From an uncultured Prevotellaceae bacterium (GTDB lineage Bacteria > Bacteroidota > Bacteroidia > Bacteroidales > Bacteroidaceae): a DNA stretch of 57,159 nt. The stretch lies in contig CACXPX010000038.1 in assembly GCA_902769705.1 (NCBI GenBank), positions 1-57,159 on the forward strand. The letters run 5' to 3'. Numbering within the stretch: the stretch's first letter is position 1; each line of letters opens with the position of its first letter. Shown here one piece after another: positions 42,881 to 53,400 of this stretch. A program made the translations under genes and the position numbers. The notes below the pieces were generated by a model. The model worked only from the letters and a program-made list of their open reading frames with translations, was not told where the DNA came from and did no database searches.

Positions 42881-42888
42881 CAAATATA
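42881..42888 (-). promoter_or_regulatory. -7 box of the lipoprotein gene
   Basis: The minus strand reads TATATTTG, 20 bases before the ATG. Confidence 0.6.
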
Positions 42889-43000
42889 AGGTTTTTCCAT
42901 CGTTCTGGCAAATAACCATCGGCAATTAACAATTCTTTTGGTCTGTCGCCTTTGGTTTTGTGTGGTTATAGGTTTTATTATGTATAGAAAAATTAAAATG

Positions 43001-43032
43001 TTTGGCGTTCTTGTTTTTTTTGTCTACCTTTG
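43001..43032 (+). promoter_or_regulatory. promoter of the OadA-like gene
   Basis: TTTG at 43001-43004 and TACCTTTG at 43025-43032 are 20 bases apart, 61 bases before the ATG. Confidence 0.75.
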
Positions 43033-43092
43033 CACTCCAAATAGCCGATGTGATTGGCTTGTACGAAGAGTAAAAGAAGTATTATATAATAT

Positions 43093-44868
43093 ATGAAGAA
43101 AAAAATCCAATTCAGTCTGGTCTATCGCGACATGTGGCAGAGCTCTGGTAAGTTCCAGCCACGCAAAGACCAGTTGGAGCGTATAGCTCCTGTGATTATC
43201 GAGATGGGCTGCTTTGCCCGTGTGGAGACCAATGGTGGTGCGTTCGAGCAGGTGAACTTGCTGGCTGGCGAGAATCCTAACGATGCTGTTCGTGCTTTCT
43301 GCCGCCCGTTCAACGAGGTGGGAATCAAAACCCATATGCTGGACCGCGGATTGAATGCGTTGCGCATGTATCCTGTTCCCGATGATGTGCGTGCCTTGAT
43401 GTATAAGGTGAAACACGCTCAAGGTGTCGACATTCCCCGTATTTTCGACGGATTGAACGATACGCGTAACATCATTCCTTCCATCCGCTGGGCCAAGGAG
43501 GCTGGTATGACACCACAAGCTACCCTTTGCATTACCACCAGTCCTGTGCATACGTTGGACTACTATATGGGAGTCGCCGACGAGGTGATTGCTGCTGGTG
43601 CAGAGGAAATCTGCTTGAAAGATATGGCTGGTATCGGCCAACCCGCATTCTTGGGCAAGCTCACGAAGATGATCAAGACCAAATACCCCGATATCATCAT
43701 CCAGTATCATGGTCACAGCGGCCCCGGCCTGTCGATGGCTTCTATTTTGGAAGTTTGTGAGAATGGTGCCGACATCATCGATACAGCTATCGAACCTCTG
43801 TCGTGGGGTAAGGTGCATCCTGACGTAATCTCTGTTCAGTCGATGCTTCGCAACGAAGGTTTTGAAGTCCCCGATATCAACATGAAGGCGTACATGAAGG
43901 CTCGTTCGCTGACTCAAGAGTTCATCGACGATTGGCTTGGCTACTTCATCAACCCGGGTAACAAGCATATGTCAAGCCTCTTGTTAGGATGCGGTCTGCC
44001 AGGTGGCATGATGGGAAGTATGATGGCCGACCTTGGTGGCATTCAAGGCGTGATCAACAATCTGCGTAAGAAGAAGGGCGAGCCCGAACTCTCTACCGAT
44101 GACATGCTCGTTGCCCTCTTTAATGAGGTGGAATATGTATGGCCGCGCGTTGGTTATCCTCCATTGGTGACTCCTTTCTCTCAGTATGTGAAGAACATCG
44201 CTCTCTTCAACCTTCTCACCATGGAGCAGGGCAAGGGACGCTATGTCATGATGGACGACTCGGTATGGGGCATGATTCTTGGCAAGAGCGGTAAGTTGCC
44301 CGGACAGTTGTCGCCAGAGATTGTGGAACTTGCAAAGGAACAAGGCCGCGAGTTTGTCACCGACGACCCGCGTTCGTTCTATCCCAATGCACTCGACGAC
44401 TTCCGCAAAGAGATGGACGAAAACGGATGGGAATATGGACAGGACGACGAAGAATTGTGGGAACTGGCCATGCATCCCGAGCAATATCGCAACTACAAGA
44501 GTGGACAGGCGAAGAAGAATTTCCTGGCCGACTTGCAGAAAGCGAAAGACGCTGCACTCGGTACGAAGCTTTCGCCAGAGGAGTTGGCTGCCTTCAAGCA
44601 TGCTAAAGCCGATGCGTTGGTGGCTCCCGTGAAAGGCCAGGTGTTCTGGGAGTTTGGTGGTGATGGCGAGGCTGAACCCACTGTTGAGCCGTTCATCGGA
44701 AAAGAGTATCAGGAGGGTGAGGCATTCTGCTATATCGTTGCGACATGGGGCGAGATTGTCACCGTGCCGGCTGCTCTTGGTGGAAAACTCGTTGAAATCA
44801 ATGCCAAGCAGGGCGCGAAAGTCAACAAGGGCGACGTGATTGCCTATATTGAGCGCCCGCAAGAATAA
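43093..44868 (+). CDS. oadA: oxaloacetate decarboxylase alpha / pyruvate carboxylase B-like carboxyltransferase
   Basis: Predicted biotin-dependent carboxyltransferase (591 residues). Residues about 5-290 are the barrel, with the usual opening FSLVYRDMWQSSG, MGCFARVETNGGAFE, ICLKDMAGIGQP (metal-binding Asp and carbamylated Lys region) and YHGHSGPGLSMASI. The C-terminal domain from about 520 resembles a biotinyl domain (VGKxGxVxxKGDVIAYIE-like end), but the family's EAMKM biotin-acceptor site is replaced by VATWGEI, so no lysine can be biotinylated. The enzyme would need a separate biotin carrier, which is not in this window. It probably makes or uses oxaloacetate in succinate-forming metabolism. 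Confidence 0.85.
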   Translation: MKKKIQFSLVYRDMWQSSGKFQPRKDQLERIAPVIIEMGCFARVETNGGAFEQVNLLAGENPNDAVRAFCRPFNEVGIKTHMLDRGLNALRMYPVPDDVRALMYKVKHAQGVDIPRIFDGLNDTRNIIPSIRWAKEAGMTPQATLCITTSPVHTLDYYMGVADEVIAAGAEEICLKDMAGIGQPAFLGKLTKMIKTKYPDIIIQYHGHSGPGLSMASILEVCENGADIIDTAIEPLSWGKVHPDVISVQSMLRNEGFEVPDINMKAYMKARSLTQEFIDDWLGYFINPGNKHMSSLLLGCGLPGGMMGSMMADLGGIQGVINNLRKKKGEPELSTDDMLVALFNEVEYVWPRVGYPPLVTPFSQYVKNIALFNLLTMEQGKGRYVMMDDSVWGMILGKSGKLPGQLSPEIVELAKEQGREFVTDDPRSFYPNALDDFRKEMDENGWEYGQDDEELWELAMHPEQYRNYKSGQAKKNFLADLQKAKDAALGTKLSPEELAAFKHAKADALVAPVKGQVFWEFGGDGEAEPTVEPFIGKEYQEGEAFCYIVATWGEIVTVPAALGGKLVEINAKQGAKVNKGDVIAYIERPQE

Positions 44869-44903
44869 GTGAAGTCTAAGTGTTTCGGAAGCTCCGAACG
44901 AAA

Positions 44904-45482
44904 ATGGATTATCAGGCAATTATCGATCATTTCTATGGTACTGGCGACAGCGAGCTGAAGCGTCTGTTGATGGTGCATAGTCGTGCTGTGGCTGACAAGG
45001 CCCTACGCATTTGCGACAGCCATCCAGAACTTCATCTCGACCGGCAGTTTGTTGAGGCTGCTGCTATGTTGCACGACATCGGCATCATCCAATGTGATGC
45101 ACCGGGTATCTTTTGCCACGGTTCACAGCCTTACATCTGTCACGGCATCATGGGGTCGAAGATGATTTCCGATTATTCCCGACATTCGGAGCCGTCCGAT
45201 TGGCTTGATGCTATTGCTCGTGTATGCCAGCGTCACACTGGTGCTGGCATCACTCGGGCAGAAATAATGGAACAACAATTGCCGTTGCCGTTACCCGACG
45301 ACGGCAGTGAACCGTATATGCCTGAGACGATGGAAGAGAAACTCGTCTGCTTTGCCGACAAGTTCTTTTCAAAAACACGCCTCGACGAAGAGAAATCGTT
45401 GGAACATGTGGAACGGTCTCTTGCCAAGTTTGGCAAGGCAGGCTTGACACGTTTTGGTAGGTGGAGAGAGATTTTCAGATGA
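44904..45482 (+). CDS. HD-domain phosphohydrolase
   Basis: A 192-residue cytosolic protein of the HD superfamily. MVHSRAVADKALRI supplies the first His, AAAMLHDIGI the HD pair (about residues 59-60), and HGIMGSKMI and VCQRHTGAG the later His residues. Such proteins act on nucleotides or phosphoesters; the substrate is not known. I start at the ATG 44904; a GTG 24 bases upstream is less likely. The stop overlaps the start of the LptD gene (ATGA), so expression is coupled. The OadA-like gene ends 35 bases before. Confidence 0.85.
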   Translation: MDYQAIIDHFYGTGDSELKRLLMVHSRAVADKALRICDSHPELHLDRQFVEAAAMLHDIGIIQCDAPGIFCHGSQPYICHGIMGSKMISDYSRHSEPSDWLDAIARVCQRHTGAGITRAEIMEQQLPLPLPDDGSEPYMPETMEEKLVCFADKFFSKTRLDEEKSLEHVERSLAKFGKAGLTRFGRWREIFR

Positions 45483-48463
45483 GAACGAAGTCTGTCATAT
45501 TCGTCGTGTTGTTTGCCATCACATTTGTGTTGGCAAGCTGCCGTTTTGGTGCCGAGCGCTTTTCGCTTGGCAACTTGACTGACACGTCGTTCCCCGCCCT
45601 TGACGATTCTGAAAGCCTGGAGGCTGCAGAAGGGAGATTGGGAATAAAGACGGACTCGTTTGTGACCGAGCAACTGAAGCCTATCCTTGACGATACTATA
45701 AGCCTGGAGATAGATAAACCTGTTGATACTTTGGACGTTGTTTCTGAGGTTGATTCGATTCCTTCTTCACCTTCGACTCCTTCATCTATTGACACTCTTT
45801 CAATGGACTCGTTGCAGCGCGCCATTTGGCGACACAACCGAGCCATCGATGACTCTATCCATCTGGATTCGTTGAATCGTAAAAGGAAAAACGGCATTGA
45901 CCATCCTGTAGAATATACCGCCAATGACTCGCTGGTGTATGTGGCTGGCTCGAAAACGGCATTCTTGTATGGCAGCTCGACTGTGAAATACGAGAACATG
46001 AACCTGAAGAGCGAGCGCATCTATATGAGCTTGGACAGTAGCTTGGTGCATGCAACAGGCGTCTTGGCTGACACGGTGAATCATGTGCTTGACGGAACGC
46101 CCGTCTTCCAGTTGGGTAGCGACACCTACGAGAACGACACGATGGCGTTCAACTTCAAGACAAAAAAGGGACTTATCCAGCATGTTTATACCCAACAGGA
46201 GGATGGATTCCTACATAGTGAGATAGCAAAACGTACTGCCGAAGGAGAAGTCTACTTGCAACATGGTCGCTACACCACTTGTGATGCTGACCATCCCGAT
46301 TTCTACATAGCGCTTTCACGTGCGAAAGTCAGACCAGGAAAAGACGTGGTGTTTGGTCCAGCTTATCTTGTTGTGGCTGATGTTCCTTTGCCACTTGCCA
46401 TACCCTATGGCTTCTTCCCCTTTACCAAGAGCTATTCTTCAGGTTTCATCATGCCGACTTACGGTGATGAATCGAGTCGTGGTTTCTATCTGCGCGACGG
46501 CGGATATTACCTTGCTTTGAGCGACAAGATGGATTTGAAGCTTTTGGGTGAGATCTACACGAAAGGCTCATGGGGACTTTCTGCGGCGTCCAACTATCGG
46601 AAACGTTATAAGTATAGTGGCACGTTCTATGTCAATTACCAGAATACAAAGACTGGCGACAAGGGAATGCCTGATTTCCAGGAGCAGAAGAGTTTCAAGG
46701 TGCAGTGGAGTCATCGCCAAGATACCAAAGCTAATCCCTATAGCACGTTCTCGGCCAGTGTGAACTTTGCCACATCTTCGTTTGAACGCAACAATCTGAC
46801 AGGTATGTACAATCCGCAGGCTTTGACTCAAAGCACACGTACCTCATCAGTCTCATGGAACACAACCTTCTCGAGCATCGGTCTCTCACTGAGCTCTTCG
46901 GCTAACCTTTCGCAAAACATGCGTGACTCTACCATTTCGATGACGTTGCCTGATTTGAACATCACTGTCAGCCGTTTTTATCCTTTCAAACGAAAGCATA
47001 TGGTGGGCAAGGAGCGTTGGTATGAGAAGATTGCAATGAGCTATACAGGACAAATCTCGAACTCCATTGACACTAAGGAAGACAAGTTGTTGAAATCAAA
47101 TGTCTTGCGCGATTGGCGTAATGGTATGCAGCATAGGATTCCTGTGAGCGGCTCGTTCACCTTGTTCAATTATATAAACGTGAATCCGTCGTTCAATTTC
47201 ACCGACCGCATGTATACCAATAAAGTCATTCGTTCATGGGATGAAGCGACTCGACGTGAGGTGACCGACACCATTCATGGTTTCAACAATGTCTTTAATT
47301 GGGATATTTCGCTGTCAGCATCCACGAAATTATATGGTTTCTGGAAACCCAATCCCAAGATATTTGGTAACAAGATCGATCGTTTCCGCCATGTCATCAC
47401 GCCACAAGTGAGTTTCAGCTATGCCCCAGACTTTGGTGCATCGCATTATGGATATTGGGAGACTTATCAGAAGACTGACGCCAACGGCAATGTCTCTCTC
47501 GTGCAGTATTCTCCCTATACAGGTTCTCTCTATGGAGTGCCCGGACGTGGAAAAACAGGTAGCATCTCATTTGATGTGTCGAACAACATCGAGATGAAGC
47601 TCAATTCCGATACCAGTGAGGTGAACAAACCCAAAAGCATCATTGATGAATTGGGTGCTAACATGAGCTACAACATGTCGGCGAAGACTCGCCCGTGGAG
47701 TGACCTCAGCATGCGTCTCCGTTTGAAATGGTGGAAGAACTATACATTTAACCTGAATGCCGTATTCGCCACCTATGCCTATGATTTGGATGACTATGGA
47801 CGGCCTTATGTGGGAACTCATACCGAGTGGAGCCGCGGCAGATTCGGTCGCTTCCAGGGTATGTCGCAAAACTTCTCTTTCACGCTCAATCCGGAGCAAT
47901 TGCACAAATGGTTTGGCGGTGGAGACGATGATGACGACGACGATGACAGAGGCAACAGAAGTGATGACGAAGGCATGGACACCGACATCGAAAGTAATGT
48001 CGATGATAGTATGATTGAAGGCCAGCGTGGAGCGAAAAAGAAAGAGAAGTCTGCAAAAGCAGATACCGATTCCGACGGCTACATGACATTCTCTATGCCT
48101 TGGTCAATCACCTTCGGATATGGTATTACAATGCGTGAGAACACGGATGTCAACAAGTTCAACTACGACAGAATGCGCTATCCTTACAAGTTCACGCAGA
48201 CCCTTAACATCAGTGGCAACCTCCGACTCAGCGAAGGATGGAACATCTCCTTCTCAAGTGGATACGATTTCGAGAACAAGAAGATTTCTATGACCACAGC
48301 TTCCCTGCAGCGCGACCTCCATTGCTTCAACATGTCGTGCTCGGTGGTGCTGGCTCCTTATACCAGTTACAACTTCTCGTTCCGCTGCAATGCCTCTACG
48401 TTGACCGACGCGCTGAAGTATGACAAGCGCAGCGGCTACTCGAATGCTGTGCAGTGGTATTGA
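45479..48463 (+). CDS. LptD-like outer-membrane lipopolysaccharide assembly protein
   Basis: A 994-residue protein of the Bacteroidetes LptD type, which inserts lipopolysaccharide into the outer leaflet. The OstA/LptA-like jellyroll covers about 130-300 (YTANDSLVYVAGSKTAFLYG, TAEGEVYLQHGRYTTCD). The rest is a large β-barrel with alternating aromatic strands and the LptD-typical ALPFGFFP-like stretch LPLAIPYGFFPFTKSYSSG. The start MRTKSVIFVVLFAITFVLASC ends in a possible lipobox, which is unusual for a barrel protein. A low-complexity loop of eight aspartates lies at about 825. The gene overlaps the HD gene by four bases. Confidence 0.83.
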   Translation: MRTKSVIFVVLFAITFVLASCRFGAERFSLGNLTDTSFPALDDSESLEAAEGRLGIKTDSFVTEQLKPILDDTISLEIDKPVDTLDVVSEVDSIPSSPSTPSSIDTLSMDSLQRAIWRHNRAIDDSIHLDSLNRKRKNGIDHPVEYTANDSLVYVAGSKTAFLYGSSTVKYENMNLKSERIYMSLDSSLVHATGVLADTVNHVLDGTPVFQLGSDTYENDTMAFNFKTKKGLIQHVYTQQEDGFLHSEIAKRTAEGEVYLQHGRYTTCDADHPDFYIALSRAKVRPGKDVVFGPAYLVVADVPLPLAIPYGFFPFTKSYSSGFIMPTYGDESSRGFYLRDGGYYLALSDKMDLKLLGEIYTKGSWGLSAASNYRKRYKYSGTFYVNYQNTKTGDKGMPDFQEQKSFKVQWSHRQDTKANPYSTFSASVNFATSSFERNNLTGMYNPQALTQSTRTSSVSWNTTFSSIGLSLSSSANLSQNMRDSTISMTLPDLNITVSRFYPFKRKHMVGKERWYEKIAMSYTGQISNSIDTKEDKLLKSNVLRDWRNGMQHRIPVSGSFTLFNYINVNPSFNFTDRMYTNKVIRSWDEATRREVTDTIHGFNNVFNWDISLSASTKLYGFWKPNPKIFGNKIDRFRHVITPQVSFSYAPDFGASHYGYWETYQKTDANGNVSLVQYSPYTGSLYGVPGRGKTGSISFDVSNNIEMKLNSDTSEVNKPKSIIDELGANMSYNMSAKTRPWSDLSMRLRLKWWKNYTFNLNAVFATYAYDLDDYGRPYVGTHTEWSRGRFGRFQGMSQNFSFTLNPEQLHKWFGGGDDDDDDDDRGNRSDDEGMDTDIESNVDDSMIEGQRGAKKKEKSAKADTDSDGYMTFSMPWSITFGYGITMRENTDVNKFNYDRMRYPYKFTQTLNISGNLRLSEGWNISFSSGYDFENKKISMTTASLQRDLHCFNMSCSVVLAPYTSYNFSFRCNASTLTDALKYDKRSGYSNAVQWY

Positions 48464-48496
48464 TTCTGATAACCAACCAAACTTAATAACAAAAAC

Positions 48497-50347
48497 ATGG
48501 AAGAATACATTGTTTCTGCTCGGAAATACCGGCCGATGACCTTTGACTCGGTAGTAGGGCAGTCGGCATTGACCACAACGCTTCGGAATGCAGTTCGTAG
48601 CGGAAAGTTGGCCCATGCCTACCTGTTTTGCGGGCCGCGTGGTGTGGGCAAGACCACATGTGCGCGTATCTTCGCCAAAGCCATCAATTGCATGTCGCCC
48701 ACCGAAGAAGGAGAGGCCTGCAATCATTGTGAGAGTTGCCAAGCTTTCAACGAGCAGCGTTCATACAATATCTTCGAACTTGATGCCGCCTCGAACAACT
48801 CGGTTGAAAACATCAAAAGTCTGATGGAACAGACGCGCATTCCGCCGCAAGTGGGACGCTACAAGGTGTTCATCATCGACGAGGTACACATGCTGTCAAC
48901 ACAAGCTTTCAATGCTTTCCTGAAGACGTTGGAGGAACCGCCCTCGCATGTCATCTTCATATTGGCAACCACAGAGAAACACAAGATTCTGCCGACCATC
49001 ATCTCGCGCTGTCAGATTTATGATTTCGAGCGTATGACGGTTCAGGGGACTATCGACCACTTGAAGATGGTTGCCCAGAAAGAGGGCTACACTTATGAGG
49101 AAGAGGCTTTGGCTGTGATTGCCGAAAAGGCCGACGGAGGTATGCGCGATGCATTGTCCATTTTTGACCAAGTGGCTTCCTTCAGCCAAGGAAACATCAC
49201 CTATCAAAAGGTCATAGAAGACCTCAATGTGCTCGATGCCGAAAACTATTTCCGAATCATCGACCTCGCCCTTGAAAACAAGGCTGCCGACATCATGCTC
49301 CTGCTCAACCAAATCCTGGCCAACGGTTTTGATGGTGGTCATCTTATCAATGGCCTTGCCTCTCACGTGCGCAATGTGATGATGGCTCGTGACCCGCAAA
49401 CCATTCCCCTTCTTGAAGTCAGCCAGTCTCAACGGGAGCGTTTCAAGGCTCAAGCCCAGAAGTGCACTACGCAGTTCCTCTATCAGGCACTGAAGATCAT
49501 GAACCAATGCGACATCAACTATCGCGCAAGTTCCAACAAACGTCTGCTTGTAGAACTGACGCTCATACAGATTGCACAAATCACGCAACCTGCTGATGCC
49601 GATGATCCCAGCGCGGGGCGTAGCCCCAAGAGATTGAAAAACCTGTTCAAGAAAATGCTCTCTGTTCAGCAGAAAAAGGCGGCATCGCAGGTGGCCGCTG
49701 CTGAAAAACCGTTGCAACGCGAGACGAAGGCTGCGCAGCATCGGGTGGAGGGCGCTATGCCTTCAGAGAACAAACCGATGGCGTCAGAGCCGTCTTCCGT
49801 TTCTGCTGCCGCTCAGGCGGCTTCTGTAAAAACTGCCGCTCCGGCGTCTCCAGCTAATCCGCCCCGCATCAAGTTGGGCAATCTCGGTGTTACTTTCTCT
49901 TCGTTGAAACGCGGTGAAGAGAAACCGTCTTATCAAAAAGACCCTGAGGTGACGAACACCGAAGAAAGCACTTCCTTCACGCAAGAAGAACTCGACTATC
50001 AATGGTTAGCGATGTGCAATCGTATGCCTCAGAATATGGTGGCGATGGCATCGCGTATGAAGAACCTGCATCCCCAGATTCTTCAACCCTCAGAGAGTGG
50101 GGGAGAGGCGATAGAAGTTGTTGTCGACAATCAGCAGTTGCTCGATGAAATCAATGGCATCAAGGGACGTATACGCGCCACTTTGGCCAAAGAGTTGCAT
50201 AACGGAAACATCACTCTCGATTTTAGGTTGGCTAAGATTGAGGAAGTGGGGAAGGTGCTCACACGTCGGGAGATATTCAACGCTGTCCGCAAGGAGAACC
50301 CTGCTATCGAGAAATTGCTTTCTTTGCTCGACCTGCACTTGTCGTGA
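48497..50347 (+). CDS. dnaX: DNA polymerase III subunit gamma/tau
   Basis: Clamp-loader ATPase, 616 residues. Walker A is GPRGVGKTT (46-54), a zinc module CMSP...CNHCESC follows at about 65-83, then VFIIDEVHML, the sensor region FLKTLEEPPSHVIFILATTE, and ISRCQIYDFERM. The arginine/sensor-2 part GGMRDALSIFDQ is at about 213-224. After domain III the protein has a variable, alanine- and proline-rich linker (about 390-465) and a tau-like C-terminus. An AAAAAG run at 49672-49677 followed by a GCGGC/GCCGC stem and a TGA in the -1 frame might allow a shorter gamma form. A terminator follows the stop. Confidence 0.95.
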   Translation: MEEYIVSARKYRPMTFDSVVGQSALTTTLRNAVRSGKLAHAYLFCGPRGVGKTTCARIFAKAINCMSPTEEGEACNHCESCQAFNEQRSYNIFELDAASNNSVENIKSLMEQTRIPPQVGRYKVFIIDEVHMLSTQAFNAFLKTLEEPPSHVIFILATTEKHKILPTIISRCQIYDFERMTVQGTIDHLKMVAQKEGYTYEEEALAVIAEKADGGMRDALSIFDQVASFSQGNITYQKVIEDLNVLDAENYFRIIDLALENKAADIMLLLNQILANGFDGGHLINGLASHVRNVMMARDPQTIPLLEVSQSQRERFKAQAQKCTTQFLYQALKIMNQCDINYRASSNKRLLVELTLIQIAQITQPADADDPSAGRSPKRLKNLFKKMLSVQQKKAASQVAAAEKPLQRETKAAQHRVEGAMPSENKPMASEPSSVSAAAQAASVKTAAPASPANPPRIKLGNLGVTFSSLKRGEEKPSYQKDPEVTNTEESTSFTQEELDYQWLAMCNRMPQNMVAMASRMKNLHPQILQPSESGGEAIEVVVDNQQLLDEINGIKGRIRATLAKELHNGNITLDFRLAKIEEVGKVLTRREIFNAVRKENPAIEKLLSLLDLHLS

Positions 50348-50384
50348 ACGGTTGACTATTTAGAAGATTCTGGTAATCAAATAG

Positions 50385-50423
50385 CGAGAGGGCCATACTT
50401 TACAGCATGACCCTCTCGTTTTT
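50385..50423 (+). terminator. dnaX terminator
   Basis: CGAGAGGG-CCAT pairs with ATG-ACCCTCTCG and is followed by TTTTTG. The same hairpin stands downstream of the convergent TonB-receptor-like gene. Confidence 0.85.
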
Positions 50424-50447
50424 GTTGTCTTATATTCTGGTCTTGGA

Positions 50448-53400
50448 TTACCTCGGACCTCCGAAGCCGCCGCCCATTGGCATTCCGCCTCCGAAGCCAC
50501 CGCCCATAGGCATTCCACCTCCGAAGCCGCCACCACCAGCAGGACGATTGCCACCGCGGTTGCCACCGCCGCCCATTGGCATTCCGCCTCCGAAGCCGCC
50601 ACCCATTGGCATTCCGCCTCCGAAGCCGCCCATTCCCATTCTCATGCCACGACGGGCTTCACGGGTTCCGAAGAGGTTGAGGCGATAGCTGACGCGAAGC
50701 ATAGCGTAGCTGGTAATAGCGTTGTACTCGTTATCGGTACGTGCCATATCGCTGATTGTGCGCGAGAAGTTCGACTGCTGACCGAGGATGTCATAGAACT
50801 GCAGCATGATAGTCAGCGGTTTTCCTCTGAGCAGGCTGTGTGAAATCTGAGCATTCCAAATCAGCTCGTTGGTGTTCATCGACTGGTCGCTGTATCCTCG
50901 ACGGCTGTTCATACCCATATCGGTAGAAATCTGTGTGCCCCAAGGCAAGTAGAGTGTGGAGTTGAAACCATATGCAAAGCTCCAAGTGTCGAGGTTCGAC
51001 TGCGGCTGCAGTTTGTTGTTGGTTGACGTGTAGTTCAACGAACCATTGAGTTCAACTTCTAACCAGTTGTTGCGGAAAGAAGCACCGAGACGGCTACCGA
51101 TGGTATTCGAGTTCGTGATGTTCCTCAAAGCTTGCTTGTTCTGGTCGATATAGCTCACGCGGTGGTTGAAGTTGTCGTTCAGCGAGACGCTGTAGCTGAA
51201 GTATCCCAGAGAGTCGATTGCCGAGTTGAACATGATGTTCGCGCCAGCATTCCAGTTACCGTTGATGTTTTCTGGACGCGAGCTGCGTGCACCAGTTTCC
51301 GGATCATAGCTCACCTTGTTGGAAATGCTGTTAGCCGTTGTCGAGAAGTTGGCATTGGCGTTGATGAAGCGCTGGCGAGCCATAACAAAGTTGTTGAAAC
51401 GCAAGTTGAAGCTCTGAGTGAACGATGGTTTCAAGTCGGGGTTACCAGTGGTCTTGTTCAACGGGTTGGTATCGTCGTTGATGACGAGCAACTGGTCGAT
51501 AGAAGGCTGGCTGGTGTTGCCACGATACTGGAACTGGAGGTTACCCGACTGAGAGAAACGCCAGCGGAAGTTGGCAGTAGGACTCCAGTTGGTCACCGTG
51601 CGGTTCACGACGGTGTCAACGCCCAGATAGCGCTGTGTGTATTCAGAAGTCTGCGGCACAATCTGTATACCTACGTTGAAGTCGTAAGTATTGCGGATGA
51701 ATCGCAGCATCACCTCACCCGTGTGGATGTAGTTCTTGTATGCTGAATAGCGGCTCTGGTCTTTGCTGTAGAAGTCGTCGTTTGCCAGAGGTGTGTAGCC
51801 GTTGTTGACGATGTTGAAATAGTCGGCCCAATGGCGATACACAGGTGTTACATCGCTAAAGTCGAATCCAAGGGTAGGGTTGGACAAGAGAGGATCTGAG
51901 TAGTCGAAAGTCGAACGGTCGCTCTCGTTGTAGCGATACTGGAACGTATAGCTGAACTGCAGGAAGGTAGCGTAGGCGATAGGCTCGCTATAGGAAGCTC
52001 TTGCGCTGTAGTCGTACGTTGTGGTCGGTGAGAGGTTGTAACGGTTGGTCTGATATTCATAGAGACCGTCTACGCCGTTGAATCTGGTAGGACTCTTGAA
52101 CAGGTGAGTCCAGTTGTTCGACAGCTGCTGGTTCTCGTTGTTGCTGTAGTTACCCGAGAGTTGCAAGGTGATGTTGCGTCCGCGTCCGTTCAGCAGGCGG
52201 TTCACCATCAACGTACCACCAATTCGCTTGTTTTCGCCGTAGCTCAGCGATTTGTTGTTGCTTCCGTTCACGATGATGTCGCTCAGGTCGCCACCATTCT
52301 TCACAATCTCCTGCAAGAGGGCAGAACCGAGTTGGGTGTTGAGGAAATCATATGGGTCAGCGTTGAATGTTGCCGATGTGTTCCAGCTGCGGCTGTCGTT
52401 GGTACCGAAGCTCCAGTTGGGGCGGAAATTGATGTTCCACAATGTGTCGGGTGTCCACTCAATACGTCCCGTTACATTCCAGTTGTTAGAGCGCGAATAG
52501 CTCTGGTTCACTGAGTTCTGGAACGAAGAAGCACCACCGACGAAGTTCTCAGAAGATCTGCGCGACCAGGTGTCGCCATCACGATGGTTCCAGTTCACAC
52601 TGGCTTGTGCGATGAGTCGGTCTACCTTTTCGTAGTTGTAGTTCAGCATGCCCGTCTTGCTGGCGTTCAAGCCTCCGCCGCCCATGCCCATACCGCCGCC
52701 GAAGCGTCGGCCGCCACCGCCACCCATGCCCATGTCATTGGCATTGTTGGCATTGGCCATACCCATCAGACGATGGTCGCCTTTCATCAACATTCCGAAT
52801 AGGCGGGAGGTATAGCGGTCCTTTGTACCGACACCCAGGTCGACATTGGCCATCGTACCACGATTCATGCCGGCACGAAGTCCGAAGTCAAGCACCATCT
52901 GCTCGTTTCCGTCGTCAATATTGGTAATACGGGCCAGGTCGCTCTTCTCGTCGTAAGCTCTGACTCGTTCTATGATGTTGGCGGGCAGGTTCTTCAAGGC
53001 TGTCTGCACATCTCCAAAGTCTTTCTTGTCGACCTTAATCTTCTGCACTTGTTTACCGTTGATGGTGATGTTACCATTTTCATCAATATCGGCACCAGGC
53101 AGACGCTTCACCAGCTCTTCAACCACCGAGCCTTCAGGCGTTCGGAAGGCGTCGGCGTTATAGATGATGGTGTCGCCTTTCGACTGAACCTTGGCTACAT
53201 GAGCCGTTGTTGTGACGCCTTTCAGCATCACAGCATCTCCACCCATCGTAATGTCGCCCACTGCGAAATTGCGGTTCTGGGTCACCTCAAGGTTCTTGAC
53301 TGTTGTGGTGTAACCCACACTTGAAAACTTCAGCAGGTATTTTCCATTCGCGGGTGCTTGAATGGTAAAGTTTCCGTTAACGTCGGAAACGACTCCTGCT

